From assembly GCA_026873275.1 (NCBI GenBank), contig JANTUC010000016.1, forward strand, positions 1,240,001 to 1,304,000: a stretch of 64,000 bases of DNA, written 5' to 3'. This DNA comes from Pseudopithomyces maydicus (Eukaryota; Ascomycota; Dothideomycetes; Pleosporales; Didymosphaeriaceae). Within the stretch, counting starts at the first letter, position 1; every line of letters begins with the position of its first letter. The notes under the pieces are model-generated. The model was not told the origin of the DNA. It made no database searches and saw only the letters and a program-made list of their open reading frames with translations. Shown here piece by piece: positions 33,199 to 43,413 of the stretch. A program made the position numbers and the translations under genes.

Positions 33199-34197
33199 CT
33201 ATTTCCTATGAATTTTGCGCGCCTCGTGTGTAATCTCCACTACAGCCCCAAACACCTCCCTAAGTTTCTTGCTCTCTATCCAACGGGTTTCTGCAAAGGC
33301 ACATCCCTTGCCCTTGTCTTCCACAAAGGCTCGTCCCACTCCCTCCGGGACCTCCCGAACGAAAGGCGGCACTCCACGAACCGCGCTCCCATAAGGGGTT
33401 CCAGTCTCGGTACACTGCGTCTCTATCACGACAACCGAAACATGTGATATCACACCGCTCGCAACTATCACGGCCATCACTTTCTCAAACTTCCTTTGAA
33501 ACTCATTGTAGGACGAGATGGACCCAGCGCTATACACCATCACGAATGCAAAGTGCTGATACATCTGCATCTGTGCTGGAATATAAAGATATTGATCATT
33601 GAGATTGCTGGCCTCCATTCCATACACTGCGTTCCCGCAATAGTACTGGGGGTATATTCGAGACATAGGAAGTCGTCGTACGCGTTGATCACGTCGTCGT
33701 GTCTGAACTTGAGGTGGATTTAAATACGCGCACGATAGTTGGCCATGAAGGAGGAGGAGTGACGTACCTTTCTTTCGATGCATGTAGCTGGGATGCCGGG
33801 TTGGGCCGAGTATATCGCTGTGCGGATGACCTGGGTTGGTGTCCAACCCGGCATGGGAGAGCCATCTGGGAGGTGTTTCTTGCCCCATTTGTACTCGTGG
33901 AAGGCTTTGGCAGGGGGCGGGGTTGGGGGTTGCACAGGCTGAACTTGTGAGTGTGAATGCAGTTGTGAGCCTTTATGACTTACAGCACTAGATGGCCGGG
34001 GAGAAAGTAGCCTTCTCCATTGCCTGTGGGCGGTGTGCATTGTGTCAGATCTTGAGATCAACAAAACGGAGAAAGGATGCATAGTGAATTGAGAGACTGG
34101 CTGAGTGTTATGCTGTCAATGTTCCGTCTACTTACCTGAGACGTTTGCGTAATCGGCGTACAAAACCTTGCTTCCTGGGCGCGACGTCTTCCATCAT
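33199..34197 (-). CDS. Divergent Ras-like protein lacking key GTPase motifs
   Basis: A workable model has four exons: 34136-34197, 33984-34023, 33768-33938 and 33199-33702, giving 258 aa with all phases closing. The start MMEDVAPRKQGFVRRLRKRLR is very basic. The C-terminal half resembles the second half of a Ras fold: FAFVMVYSAGSISSYNEF (compare the beta4/alpha3 region), VSVVVIETQC where the NKxD loop should be, and a REVPEGVGRAFVE...CAFAETRWIESKKLREVFGAVV stretch that lines up with the region ending in the SAK loop. No P-loop GxxxxGKS/T is visible, NKxD reads IETQ and SAK reads RWI, so GTP binding is unlikely. At exon 4 an acceptor six bases upstream would give FRHDDVINAYDDF, a more Ras-like switch region, but then needs one extra C. 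Similarity is judged by eye. Confidence 0.5.
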
Positions 34198-34833
34198 ACT
34201 GTGCAGAGTAACTGAGTACCCAAGATGGTTGGTCGCTCAAATATGGTATGTACGATCTACAGATGAGGTGCACTGTAATGCTCAAATGGTTCTTGTGACA
34301 CAAATCGGAAAACTGGGTTGACGTTGATTACAATTGCAGTGTCCGTGCCAAGGTGGGTTAACATCTCACAGCAATGACCGAATGAGGCGCCCTTGTCAGA
34401 AGAAACATTTGAAGTCCGAATGCGTCATCCGTACGAGTGAATTCTCTAAATAGATGTTTATGCCAAGACTTTTTCTATGTTAATTGACCATTTATCCATT
34501 ATTTGTATAGTGGAAAGGCGCCGTATACTTGTCAATATATACTACGCTATGCCATGGGTAATTTTTTAATGTAGGACCTTTCAGTAAAGTTTATGCGTAA
34601 TTTTAAATATTTAACATCCCATATCAAGTTAAAATAATTTATCGCATTTTTGAAAAAAAAAAATAGGTTAAGAAGTTAGTGCGGCGAGACATTATGATAC
34701 TGACCAGGACCTACATTAAAATTATATTCTTCATAGATCGGACAAGCTAAACTCAAGTCAAGCACACATATCGCGCTACGTAAAGCTAGATTCAAGTGCC
34801 ATCGACTCGCATAAAATCATACCCCCACCTTGT
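34198..34833. other. AT-rich intergenic stretch
   Basis: The sequence at 34440-34790 is clearly AT-richer than its surroundings, with TAATTTTAAATATTTAA-like tracts and a poly-A run near 34655. No gene. It flanks the HeLo/NLR pair. Confidence 0.55.
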
Positions 34834-35790
34834 TCATTCTTTGTCTGTGGACACATCTTTTTCTAATGTTTCGTCTCGTTGTCCATTTTTCTCACGATCC
34901 GCCATCTTGCGACATCCTACCCGATACTCATGTCCGATGTGCAGACCCTTCGCACCTGATACTTTGAATGTCTTGAAGACTGAGCCCATCTTTTCCGCTT
35001 CAGATCCTGTCGCGATTTTATTGCCAACATGCGCGTCAGTAACCTCCGTGATGTCGAAATTCTCGAATCTATGGATTGGCCTTCCTTGCTGCTCCCGTCT
35101 TTCGATTTCTGCTGCGACAGCTTTTTCCAGCAGAGTTTCCAGCTCATTGTTGCATACGAGTTTTTCCTCTTTGTTGACGAACTGTACGACTGGAATGGCA
35201 TCGTCGGCAACCTCCTGCATCTCTCTTACAATCAACTCCTGTTCAGACGTGACCACATGCTCGGGAAAAAGCTCCACCAAGTCATCGACGTCAGAGCGTA
35301 GGTTGTTAACCAGATTAAGCAGAACCTGGCGTTCATAGATCGCCCATCGAACCCTCAATCCTGCGTTGCGAGACTTTGTTGCATACTTGTTCATGAATCC
35401 TTTCATGTCATTGCGAAAGCTCTTGAAAGCAGGCCCTATCTTCCCTTCATCCTCAAGCTCCAAAGTGTTGCCGTTTTCTGTTGACGTCCCCAATTCGCTT
35501 TGCTTCAATTCGTACTTTTGTCCTCTCTCCTGTGCCTCTTGAAAACGACTCAGAATGCGCATAAAACTTTTCTGGCATCCGTCCTGGTCAGACGCCGACT
35601 CGAGGTTGCCATTAAGAAGTCCTCTAGACTCTCCCCATCGGGATAGCTTGACACCGATATGATGGAGACGGTCCACCAGGTGACCCTGATCGTCTTCTAG
35701 ATTTCGACCGTATTGGACGATTTCGAAACATTGAACGCATGATATGAAGGTGGCCGGTAGTCCGATAACTGGGGAAGCAATATCGACCAT
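34834..35790 (-). CDS. HeLo-domain protein with two C-terminal HET-s-related amyloid motifs
   Basis: An intronless gene of 318 aa. The N-terminal HeLo domain begins with a hydrophobic segment (residues 1-28) and has the family blocks CVQCFEIVQYGR (18-29), VKLSRWGES (47-55), the AFKSFRNDMKGFMNKY region (121-136) and RWAIYERQVLLNLVNNLRSDVDDLVELFP (148-176). The C-terminus has two 23-residue repeats, 240-262 and 270-292. Gap-free, they share F245/F275, I247/V277, V255/I285, G256/G286 and a closing Gly (262/292), with 30 residues between copies. This is the layout of HET-S: a membrane-disrupting HeLo domain held by a C-terminal amyloid-forming region. Expected role: cell-death execution when the tail is templated into amyloid. 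It lies head to head with an NLR bearing the same motif. Confidence 0.9.
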   Translation of the reverse strand: MVDIASPVIGLPATFISCVQCFEIVQYGRNLEDDQGHLVDRLHHIGVKLSRWGESRGLLNGNLESASDQDGCQKSFMRILSRFQEAQERGQKYELKQSELGTSTENGNTLELEDEGKIGPAFKSFRNDMKGFMNKYATKSRNAGLRVRWAIYERQVLLNLVNNLRSDVDDLVELFPEHVVTSEQELIVREMQEVADDAIPVVQFVNKEEKLVCNNELETLLEKAVAAEIERREQQGRPIHRFENFDITEVTDAHVGNKIATGSEAEKMGSVFKTFKVSGAKGLHIGHEYRVGCRKMADREKNGQRDETLEKDVSTDKE

Positions 35791-36323
35791 GACGATTTCT
35801 CAAGTTTTGAAATCTAACTAAGGGGGTGAGGAATGTGCACAATACCGAATAAGCGTACAAAATCCAGCATCCTTATAGTTATCTTAGCTTACGCATCGTA
35901 GCGTCGATTGGACTTGCAAGCGGAGTAGCTTGCGAAACTAGTTCAAGATGTGGCTGTGATAGGTCCCACGGTTCAGTCTGTCGCACACACTTGTGATCGT
36001 GTGATTGCAGTCACGCCCAGTCAAAGTATATTCTCTTTGATCTCAAAGGCTTGATAGTGGTGTTATAGACACTAGACAAGAACTCCTAAGTCCAAAGCGC
36101 CGTAGCGGCACCAACCCCACACTTCAGCTGATCAGTCATCAAAGCAATTGATTTGAATAGATCATACGACATATCAGGGCTGCATTTCATAAGCTCAAGT
36201 TCAGCCGTACGCTAATGTGGACGAGATGCTCAGCCGCCATGGTTCTGAAATGAAAAGAGCTGACGGACTCTACTTTCCGGAGGCAAGACATGTCGCCAAC
36301 AACTCCTACGTCGGAACGGGAAA
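35791..36323. promoter_or_regulatory. Shared divergent promoter of the HeLo effector and the NLR
   Basis: 533 bases between the two start codons, transcribed outward on both sides. A short ORF beginning with ATG at 36220 overlaps the NLR start in another frame and could act as an upstream ORF. No defined binding site can be called. Confidence 0.5.
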
Positions 36324-39300
36324 ATGTCGTCGGGAAACCATCTTATCGAAAATTTTCAAATCATTGATTCGTCCAATGTCTCTGTGGGACCGACCTATGT
36401 GTACGAAGCACCGCCGGCGCCGAGCGAGGTGGAAAAATGCTTGCAGTCCTTGTGTTTTCGCGAGATAAACCACAAACGCGAGACGCTGTGTCAACGTACA
36501 GAAGACACTTGTATTTGGATGCTCGAGCATTATCTATACCAGCAATGGATCGATTCATATTCTGGTGTTTTATGGATTCGCGGCGCACCCGGGGTCGGCA
36601 AGTCGACAGTAATGAACTATGTCATACGTGAATCAGAAGAGCACAATAAAACATTCGAAAAAGACCGTGGACACCTTCAACTTATGACGCTGGTACACTT
36701 TTTCAGGTGGGATGGAGCTCGTCTCGAAAGGTCGTTGGAAGGGTTGTGTCGATCACTGTTGCATCAATTGCTATCGCACTTCCCAGGTCGTCTCACAGCC
36801 CTACGAGATACTTATAGATTGAAATCCGAGGGATTTGACTTTCAAAACGAAAAGATCCAGTGGGGCGCCCAGAAACTGTTGCAATTACTCGAGGATTCAA
36901 TCCTGGATGTGGTGCAAGTTGCCAATCTTCGTGTCTTCATCGATGGGCTAGACGAATGTGACGAAGATGATGCAAAGCTTGCGATCAACATGCTTCAGCG
37001 AGTGGTGGAAAACCATAAAAAGCGGGAGACGTCTTCTGAAAAGCGCCAGTTGCTCGTTTGTTATGGGTGTCGAAATGATTATCTTGTAGTTTATGACTCT
37101 GACCCAACTATTGATGTCCAGCAGCAGAACAGGAAAGACATACGGAAATATGTACTAGCTGCTTTATCTGATTCGCGACTACCGCTGGGAAATAATGAGG
37201 TAGAATATTTGGCAACAATTCTCGATGACCTCGCCAATGGATTGTTCATATGGGTCGCTCTTATTCTGTCTCAAATCATCGAAAACCTCTGGATCGGGAT
37301 GCCCCTTGAAAACATAATCTCTGAAATAAAAGAGCTCCCCCAAAAGTTGAACGCTCTATATCGGGCAATCATCGAACGCCTTCGAGACAGCAGCGCAGCG
37401 CAGTCCCTGAAGCTCTTTCAATGGCTATGCTTCTGGGAAATTCCTGAAGAGGACCTGTATCTCGTTTACGGTCGAAGTCAAGTAGAACGCAGTATGGAAT
37501 TTGGTGCGGATGGTTTAGGGGTGGAGTGCAAGACATACGTTGAGTATGAGCGCACAGAAAAGTCCAAAATGAGGTTTGATCTAGAGACTCTCCGGATCTT
37601 CATGAACGTCGACCTCATGTGCCCGAATGAGTCTGAAACAACATCAAGGAAACATTCAACACAAATATATTGGGGAATGATGTGCAAACAACTTCAAGCT
37701 CTATCCGGTGGCCTCGCTTGTAAGATGAGGACTGGTGAAGTTGGACTCATTCATCTGAGTGTAAAAAGATTTATGTTGGAAGAGGGTTTTGGCATACTCG
37801 ACCAAAGCTTACGTTCACCAAAAGATGTGCTGGCTAGTTCTTACAATCGACTCGGAGAAGCTTGCCTCGCTTCTTTGGGTGCATATACGGCTTGTCCAGA
37901 AATATTCATCCACCGTGGCCGCATCAGAGAGCCGTACCTTCACCGTTGGAGAGAGGAAGAATATCTTCTTGTAGATGTGAAAGGTAGATTTGGTTCTGCC
38001 TGGCAAAACGTGACGAAATATGCCTTGACGCACGCATTCGCCCACGCATCCAAAGCCGAGCAATCCGATCATCCACAAAATGGCTTCCTTGCTCGGTTGC
38101 ACCCTTTAAATGAGCGCGAATCGGTCTGGGCAACTTTCTTGCACAATGATTTTCCCGAGTTTTTCAACTTCTGGTATAGATCTTCCGGGCACGAACAAAG
38201 AGAGGCACCCCCGGGCCACGATGCCGCAACCACGCCGCTGTATCATCCCCTCTACAAGGGAAAAGAAGTATACCTCTCACCAGGAAAGTCAGTCTTCGCT
38301 ATTCTTGCCGCTGAGTACAATGTCCCAGGGTTATTATCTTCATTATTACAGGAGGAACTCGCTAACCTTCCAAAACGTCTCTCTTCTGCAGCGACAGCTC
38401 GTAGTGCGTTTCTGGACGTTGCCGCGTACCCATGTGATAGCAATACAGAGCTTTTGGCGAGGAAATTGGTCAAAATGCTGGACAAGGCTGCGAACACAGG
38501 GCGCGCCGATGTCATAGAGGTACTTCTAGCGAACGGCTGCGCCGTCCAGCCTATCGCTCGGGGCGACTCTCCTTTGAATACTGCAGCGTGGAACGACCAT
38601 ATACCAGCCATGAAAATCCTGCTGAAACATGGTGCTTCTGTTGACTTCCGACGACAGGACGACCGGACAGTCCTCTCTTGGTGCATTGCTCGAGGCGACA
38701 AGGGATATGACACATGCCGTGTGTTGCTCGAATCAGGTGCAGATCCAAATGCCAGTGATTCTGTTGGATGGACTCCATTGCATTGGACTATCCGCTTCTC
38801 AAGACCAGATCTCTTGAGACTTTTGCTACAGCACGGTGCCGACGTGAATATAAGACAGACCAGGAGGATTCCATTCATACCATCACAGGGAGTCACCGTC
38901 GAAATGATCACTCCGTCAGAGACCCCGTTGGAGCAAGCTGTGCATGAGGTGGATTGCGACCATCGCGTTGTGCGGGTGTTGTTGGATGCTGGCGCAAACA
39001 TCGGTCCGCTCAACAGCGAGGGAATACCTTGCGTCAAGCAGTATGCTTTGGAAAGATTAAATGAAATCCAAAGGTGCCTACCAAATTTCCCGTTCAAAAA
39101 TGATCAAAGCATTGCGAAAATGCCTTTCCAAAAACGAGACCCGGAAAGAGAGTTGAAAGCGATACTATCCCTGCTCCCACCGTACTCGCCTCGAAGGAGT
39201 TTTGGAAGACCTGCTAGTATTTCTACACGTCTTCTTGAGAAAACTCGTTTTCAACATCTTTCCCCGCCACGTTATCACATGGGCAAATTACTGGTTCAAA

Positions 39301-39455
39301 AGGCTCTTGCTTGTTTAAATATTGTTTTCAAGATCATTCTCGTTTTAGCTTTTCTCTTTCCCTTCCTCGTTCGCTTCCGTATAGATACGCAAAGCGCAAA
39401 ACCGAGTGCAAACTTTAGAGACCGCATTCAAACATGTACTTGGGATGGAAAATAA
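36324..39455 (+). CDS. NLR: N-terminal amyloid motif, NACHT ATPase, ankyrin repeats
   Basis: An intronless gene of 1043 aa from GGGAAAATG. Residues 4-28 carry the same motif as the neighbouring HeLo protein: F11, I13, V21, G22 and Y25 with the same F-to-G spacing of 11. Then comes a NACHT domain: Walker A GAPGVGKS (87-94), Walker B RVFIDGLDECDED (203-215), and a helical region (LNALYRAIIERLRD, WLCFWEIPEEDLYL). Residues about 725-895 hold ankyrin repeats (GDSPLNTAAWNDHIPAMKIL, GWTPLHWTIRF, LLQHGADVN). Near the C-terminus, about 994-1018, is a 25-residue hydrophobic stretch that could be a membrane helix. Expected role: a cytosolic receptor that oligomerises on ligand binding, so that its N-terminal motif templates the effector. 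Most characterised partners have WD repeats; here they are ankyrins. Confidence 0.93.
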   Translation: MSSGNHLIENFQIIDSSNVSVGPTYVYEAPPAPSEVEKCLQSLCFREINHKRETLCQRTEDTCIWMLEHYLYQQWIDSYSGVLWIRGAPGVGKSTVMNYVIRESEEHNKTFEKDRGHLQLMTLVHFFRWDGARLERSLEGLCRSLLHQLLSHFPGRLTALRDTYRLKSEGFDFQNEKIQWGAQKLLQLLEDSILDVVQVANLRVFIDGLDECDEDDAKLAINMLQRVVENHKKRETSSEKRQLLVCYGCRNDYLVVYDSDPTIDVQQQNRKDIRKYVLAALSDSRLPLGNNEVEYLATILDDLANGLFIWVALILSQIIENLWIGMPLENIISEIKELPQKLNALYRAIIERLRDSSAAQSLKLFQWLCFWEIPEEDLYLVYGRSQVERSMEFGADGLGVECKTYVEYERTEKSKMRFDLETLRIFMNVDLMCPNESETTSRKHSTQIYWGMMCKQLQALSGGLACKMRTGEVGLIHLSVKRFMLEEGFGILDQSLRSPKDVLASSYNRLGEACLASLGAYTACPEIFIHRGRIREPYLHRWREEEYLLVDVKGRFGSAWQNVTKYALTHAFAHASKAEQSDHPQNGFLARLHPLNERESVWATFLHNDFPEFFNFWYRSSGHEQREAPPGHDAATTPLYHPLYKGKEVYLSPGKSVFAILAAEYNVPGLLSSLLQEELANLPKRLSSAATARSAFLDVAAYPCDSNTELLARKLVKMLDKAANTGRADVIEVLLANGCAVQPIARGDSPLNTAAWNDHIPAMKILLKHGASVDFRRQDDRTVLSWCIARGDKGYDTCRVLLESGADPNASDSVGWTPLHWTIRFSRPDLLRLLLQHGADVNIRQTRRIPFIPSQGVTVEMITPSETPLEQAVHEVDCDHRVVRVLLDAGANIGPLNSEGIPCVKQYALERLNEIQRCLPNFPFKNDQSIAKMPFQKRDPERELKAILSLLPPYSPRRSFGRPASISTRLLEKTRFQHLSPPRYHMGKLLVQKALACLNIVFKIILVLAFLFPFLVRFRIDTQSAKPSANFRDRIQTCTWDGK

Positions 39456-40087
39456 AGCTTGAATCAGGATGTTGGTTTGGTTTTGGGGAAAAGTAGCAGT
39501 AGGGTAATCGAATAGATGACAATGGTTGAAAAAAAGCTGTCATCCCCTCTCGTGATAATTTAAATCGTGCGTACCCAATGGAACGAGAATATTCATAACC
39601 ATTTGAGTCGTAAGTCAGTAAATTTATGTTCAATTTCACCAAATAAATTGTTGAAGAGCGACATGATCGATAAGCAGGTCTCCCATATTATCATTGTGGG
39701 ATCAAACAGATACGTGCTCGGCATGCAAATCCCCATGTTCATGCATTATCACGTGTCGCAACGTTCAACACATCTGATAGTCCCCACCAAATCTCCAAGA
39801 AATAGACCCAGCACCGACTGCCGGCCTGCCTAGTCCTGCTTTGAATATCTCCACATTATCAGCAATCCCATCCACCCTCTCGGTAACCCACTAAATTGCG
39901 GCTAAATCACAACACCAAACCCACACCACGCCTTTTAAAGTACACAATCTTGAGCTCATGTGGGGACGCAAAGACCAGTCGTCCATCATCGAAACACCTC
40001 AATACATCATTCCACCCACCACCTTCCTCAACCCTCACCACCCCATCTACCACCAACATCACCAAAACGTCCCCAACCCACACAACC
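39456..40087. other. Intergenic
   Basis: AT-rich on the left and becoming strongly pyrimidine-rich toward 40087, consistent with the promoter of the downstream secreted-protein gene. No gene seen. Confidence 0.45.
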
Positions 40088-40985
40088 ATGCTTTCCCTCC
40101 TCCTCCCCACCCTCCTCCTCCCCACCCTCACCTCCGCCGCCTGCCCCCACTCCACCCTCACCACCGCAACCACCTCCCTCCTCCTCGCCTACACCTCAGG
40201 AAACCCCTCCCTCCTCCCCACCACCCCAAACACAACGTACTTCCAAAACGACACCCCCTCCCCCTCACAGCCTCCCTCCTCTCCTCCCCCTTCCAAATCG
40301 CCCACAACCTCTCCCTCCACGACCCCACCCTCTGCGCCACAGCCACCCAGCTCATAACCCCCCTCCGCCCCACACCCCTACGTCCTCCTCACGCGGATGC
40401 AGTTCTCGCCCGACGGCGCGGCAGTCACGAAGATCGAGAGCGTGGTCGCGGATAAGGGGGATTGGCTGTTTGATGCGGGGAGGGCGTTGGGGTATGTGGC
40501 GGGGGAGGGGTGGGGGGTTATCGAGGGGGGAGGAGGGATGCGAGGGAGGTGATCAGGGGGCGGGGGATAGGTATTTGGATTCGTGGGCGGATGGGGGGTG
40601 AGTGTGCCGTATGGGAGGGCGTGCGCGAGGTTGGAGGGGGGAGCTATACGACGGATTGCAGGATGCCGGTTTTTCCGCAGGAGTTTATTGATAGGGGGGT
40701 GAGTTCTGTTTCGCATGTTGACTTTGTGGTAATGTTATGGGCTCTTTTCTCTTGCTTTTGGCTCACCACATTGGTGTCTAACACGCCTGGCTGTGTAGTG
40801 CGAAGAATCGGAGGTACGTCGTGGACGAGGAGATTGGCGCCGTCGCCATCCTGAACGACTTCCCCTTCCTGGATAAGGCGAAGCCGAACGGCACGAGCAG
40901 TACGAACCTGCTGCGGGTGGAAGGTGGCCAGATTAGGTATATTCACGAGATCACTGTCTGTACGGCGGCAAACTGCGGGCGGTAG
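40088..40985 (+). pseudogene. DUF8021-like secreted protein, many frameshifts
   Basis: The ATG at 40088 starts a clear signal peptide (MLSLLLPTLLLPTLTSA). The coding signal then steps through all three frames: NTTYFQND, SPFQIAHNLSLHDPTLCATATQLI, YVLLTRMQFSPDGAAVTKIE with DKGDWLFDAG, RRDAREV, AGDRYLDSWADGG, VPYGRACARLEGG, SYTTDCRMPV. After an intron ending near 40800 it gives NRRYVVDEEIGAVAIL and GGQIRYIHEITV, the end of the family. These blocks are in the order seen in fungal secreted DUF8021 proteins. Each frame step is explained by one or two missing bases in a C- or G-run (for example 40260, 40360, 40525, 40595, 40635). So this is either a decayed gene or an intact one with homopolymer errors; the lack of any other lesion favours the latter. 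Confidence 0.6.
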
Positions 40986-41286
40986 ACGGGGAGGGATGGG
41001 GAGTTGTTCCGCCGAGGGGGCGGATATGTGGAAAATAGCATATATGTGGATTGAGCAAGATGGCAAACATCTATTCCTGGCATGGGATTGTAGCTACCGA
41101 CCTCTTCGTCTGGTGATTCCGTCATGCAGTTTGTAGATCGCCGTCGTGAGGATCTAATTAGATAATTCCACCGACGGCAAGCCGAATGCAACGAATATAT
41201 TCACTAGACAAGTCCGCAATTACGTAAGTATAGTCTTCGATGCAAGTATATATATATATAAAAATCATAAAACTCTAATCTAGCAT
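40986..41286. other. Short convergent intergenic stretch
   Basis: About 300 bases between two convergent genes; AT-rich with a (TA)n stretch near 41248. No gene. Confidence 0.4.
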
Positions 41287-43413
41287 CTACTCATCCACTC
41301 GTCCACGGAACAATCGTCCATCCACACATGCGAACCAGAACCTGACCCCATCCCTTCTCCCCCTCCCTCCCCTGTCCCTCACTTTACTTACCTCTCCACC
41401 CCCTCCACCCGATTCAACTCCTCCCCCGCGCCACCAACCCCTCCAACCACGCATTAAACTCCCCCTCATCTCAATCGGCAACACATGCCCCTGACCCTTC
41501 ACAAAATGCTTCTCGACCTCGCCCTCCTCCCAAACATCCTCCTCCTCCTCCACCCCCAACCAATTCTCCTTCCCCGTCCGCCCCTCCCCCTTCTCCAACC
41601 CCCTCCACACCACCACGCCATGCGGAAACGTCAACATCCTATCCCGCGTCCCATGCACAACCATAATCCTGCTCTTCCCCACCGTCTCCGCGATCCGCGC
41701 CAGGTCCGCCGGACTCTTGTAGTGCAGCCAGGCGGCGGCGGCCTGCAGCAGGAAGCCGGCCTTCTGGAAGAAGTGCGGGTGTGTGCGTTTCCAGAGCTCG
41801 TTGGCGGCGAAGCGGTCGCCGTTTGTGGGGAAGGGCTGCACGACGTGCTCGAGGGTGTCCGGGGCGGCCAGCCACGTCGGGGTGTAGATGGAGGCTTTGA
41901 CTTGGGCGATTTGCGTGTCGAGCGGCTTGGGGATGAACATGTTGGCGCGGGCCGTAAGGTTCGCCACGAAGCCCGTGGTGCGGAAGAGGCCCGCGGCCGT
42001 GGAGACGAGGGAGAGGGTGCAGATGCGGGTGGGGATTAGCATTGCCTGTGGGGTGGGGTTAGCGTCGGTGTGTATGTGTGTGTGTGTATCGCTAGCATCG
42101 CTAGCGTACCTGCCCTCATACAAAATGCATGTAGGTAGGTAGTCTACTAGGTATGTAGGTAGGCAGGCATGCATGCACGCATCTAACGCTTAGGTACTTC
42201 GCGTCGAGCGAGGGTGGAGCGGAGCGGAGCGCCAAGTCGCCCCAAATTACAAGGGCGTCCCTATGACACGCGAAAGCGTTTCACCGCCAAGCCCTGTGCC
42301 TCACATGCGCCTCACCTGGGACGTTGGGACTCTCCGCCCATCCGCCCGGAACGCGGAACGCGGCGCATCCGAGCTTACCCAGGGCACGCATTCTCCTGCC
42401 TGCTGTGCGAGCGCGCCCCTTGAGCACCAAGTGAAGCACACGTCTCACCCGCGATGGGGGCGCGAAACCGAAACGGGGGCTCAGCAGCGTGAAGTATGTG
42501 TGTAGCGCGAAGTATGTACAGTACACACGTAGCGCGAAATGGGACAAGGACTCACCATCTCCTGGGCGATCATGCCGCCCATGCTGATGCCGACGACGTG
42601 GCACTCGCGGGCGGCGGTCCAGCCAATGTGGTCCAGGACCTCGACCACGTCCTTGGCCATCTCCGACGTCGAGTAGCGGAAGAAGGGCTTGTCCGATTCG
42701 CCGATGCCGCGGTTGTCCAGCGTGAGCACAGAGTACTTGTCTGCCTGCGTGTGGGCAAAGTCCTTGGTCTGCCGCTGCCACGCGTACTTCATGCCGCCCA
42801 GGCCCATGACGAACTATTCACATGCGTGCTGTCAGCGTCTGCAGCCGTAAATACATACGCACGCGCACACACACATACACACATACATATGTATGTATGT
42901 ATACATAGGGATTTATTTTCAGCGCTGGCTGGCTCCGTACATGTGTGGTGCTTGGCGGTCTTGGTGTGACCAAGACCGGGATAGACATGAGACGGCCAAT
43001 GCGGCTGAAACCAAACAAGTGCTCTTACGTGCTCTTACTCGAGGATACCACGGGCGCGTGATTGGCGGGGGAGGCCCTATTTGCGGGTATTTTGGAGGGA
43101 TGACAAATCCAACGCTGTAAGGTGTGCCATTTTGGGAGAGGAGGGGGGATATTTGGGGAAGGGAGGGAGGGAGGGCGGGCGGGTGCATGCAGCAGGGTCG
43201 AGTAGAAAAGAGAAAGAGGAAGAAAAAATTAAATTGGAGGAAACGTACGACAAGGTGGATGTCGCCATGGCCGTGGATCTCGTAGGCGATGTTGAGTGGG
43301 CCGCCTCTTCCTGCAGCGACGGGGAGGCTGGCTTTGGTTGTGGGCTTGAGGTCCCAGATGGTGTGGTTGTATTCGGGGTGCTTTGGCAGCTCTTCAGCCG
43401 TCATGGGGGCCAT
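41287..43413 (-). CDS. Alpha/beta hydrolase
   Basis: Three exons: 43249-43413, 42556-42813 and 41287-42045, all phase 0, 393 aa as read. The nucleophile elbow GISMGGMIAQ (Ser at residue 132) follows SVLTLDNRGIGESDKP, the usual oxyanion/strand-4 region. The acid lies in VVHGTRDRMLTF and the catalytic His in KGQGHVLP. After this point the frame becomes Gly/Arg-rich and unlike the family; adding one G at each of two GGGGG runs (about 41449 and 41425) gives a normal helical C-terminus and a stop at 41388. Intron 1 is long (435 nt), intron 2 is 510 nt and contains GTAC/TATG repeats. The reaction is unknown. There is no signal peptide, so it is probably intracellular. Confidence 0.83.
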
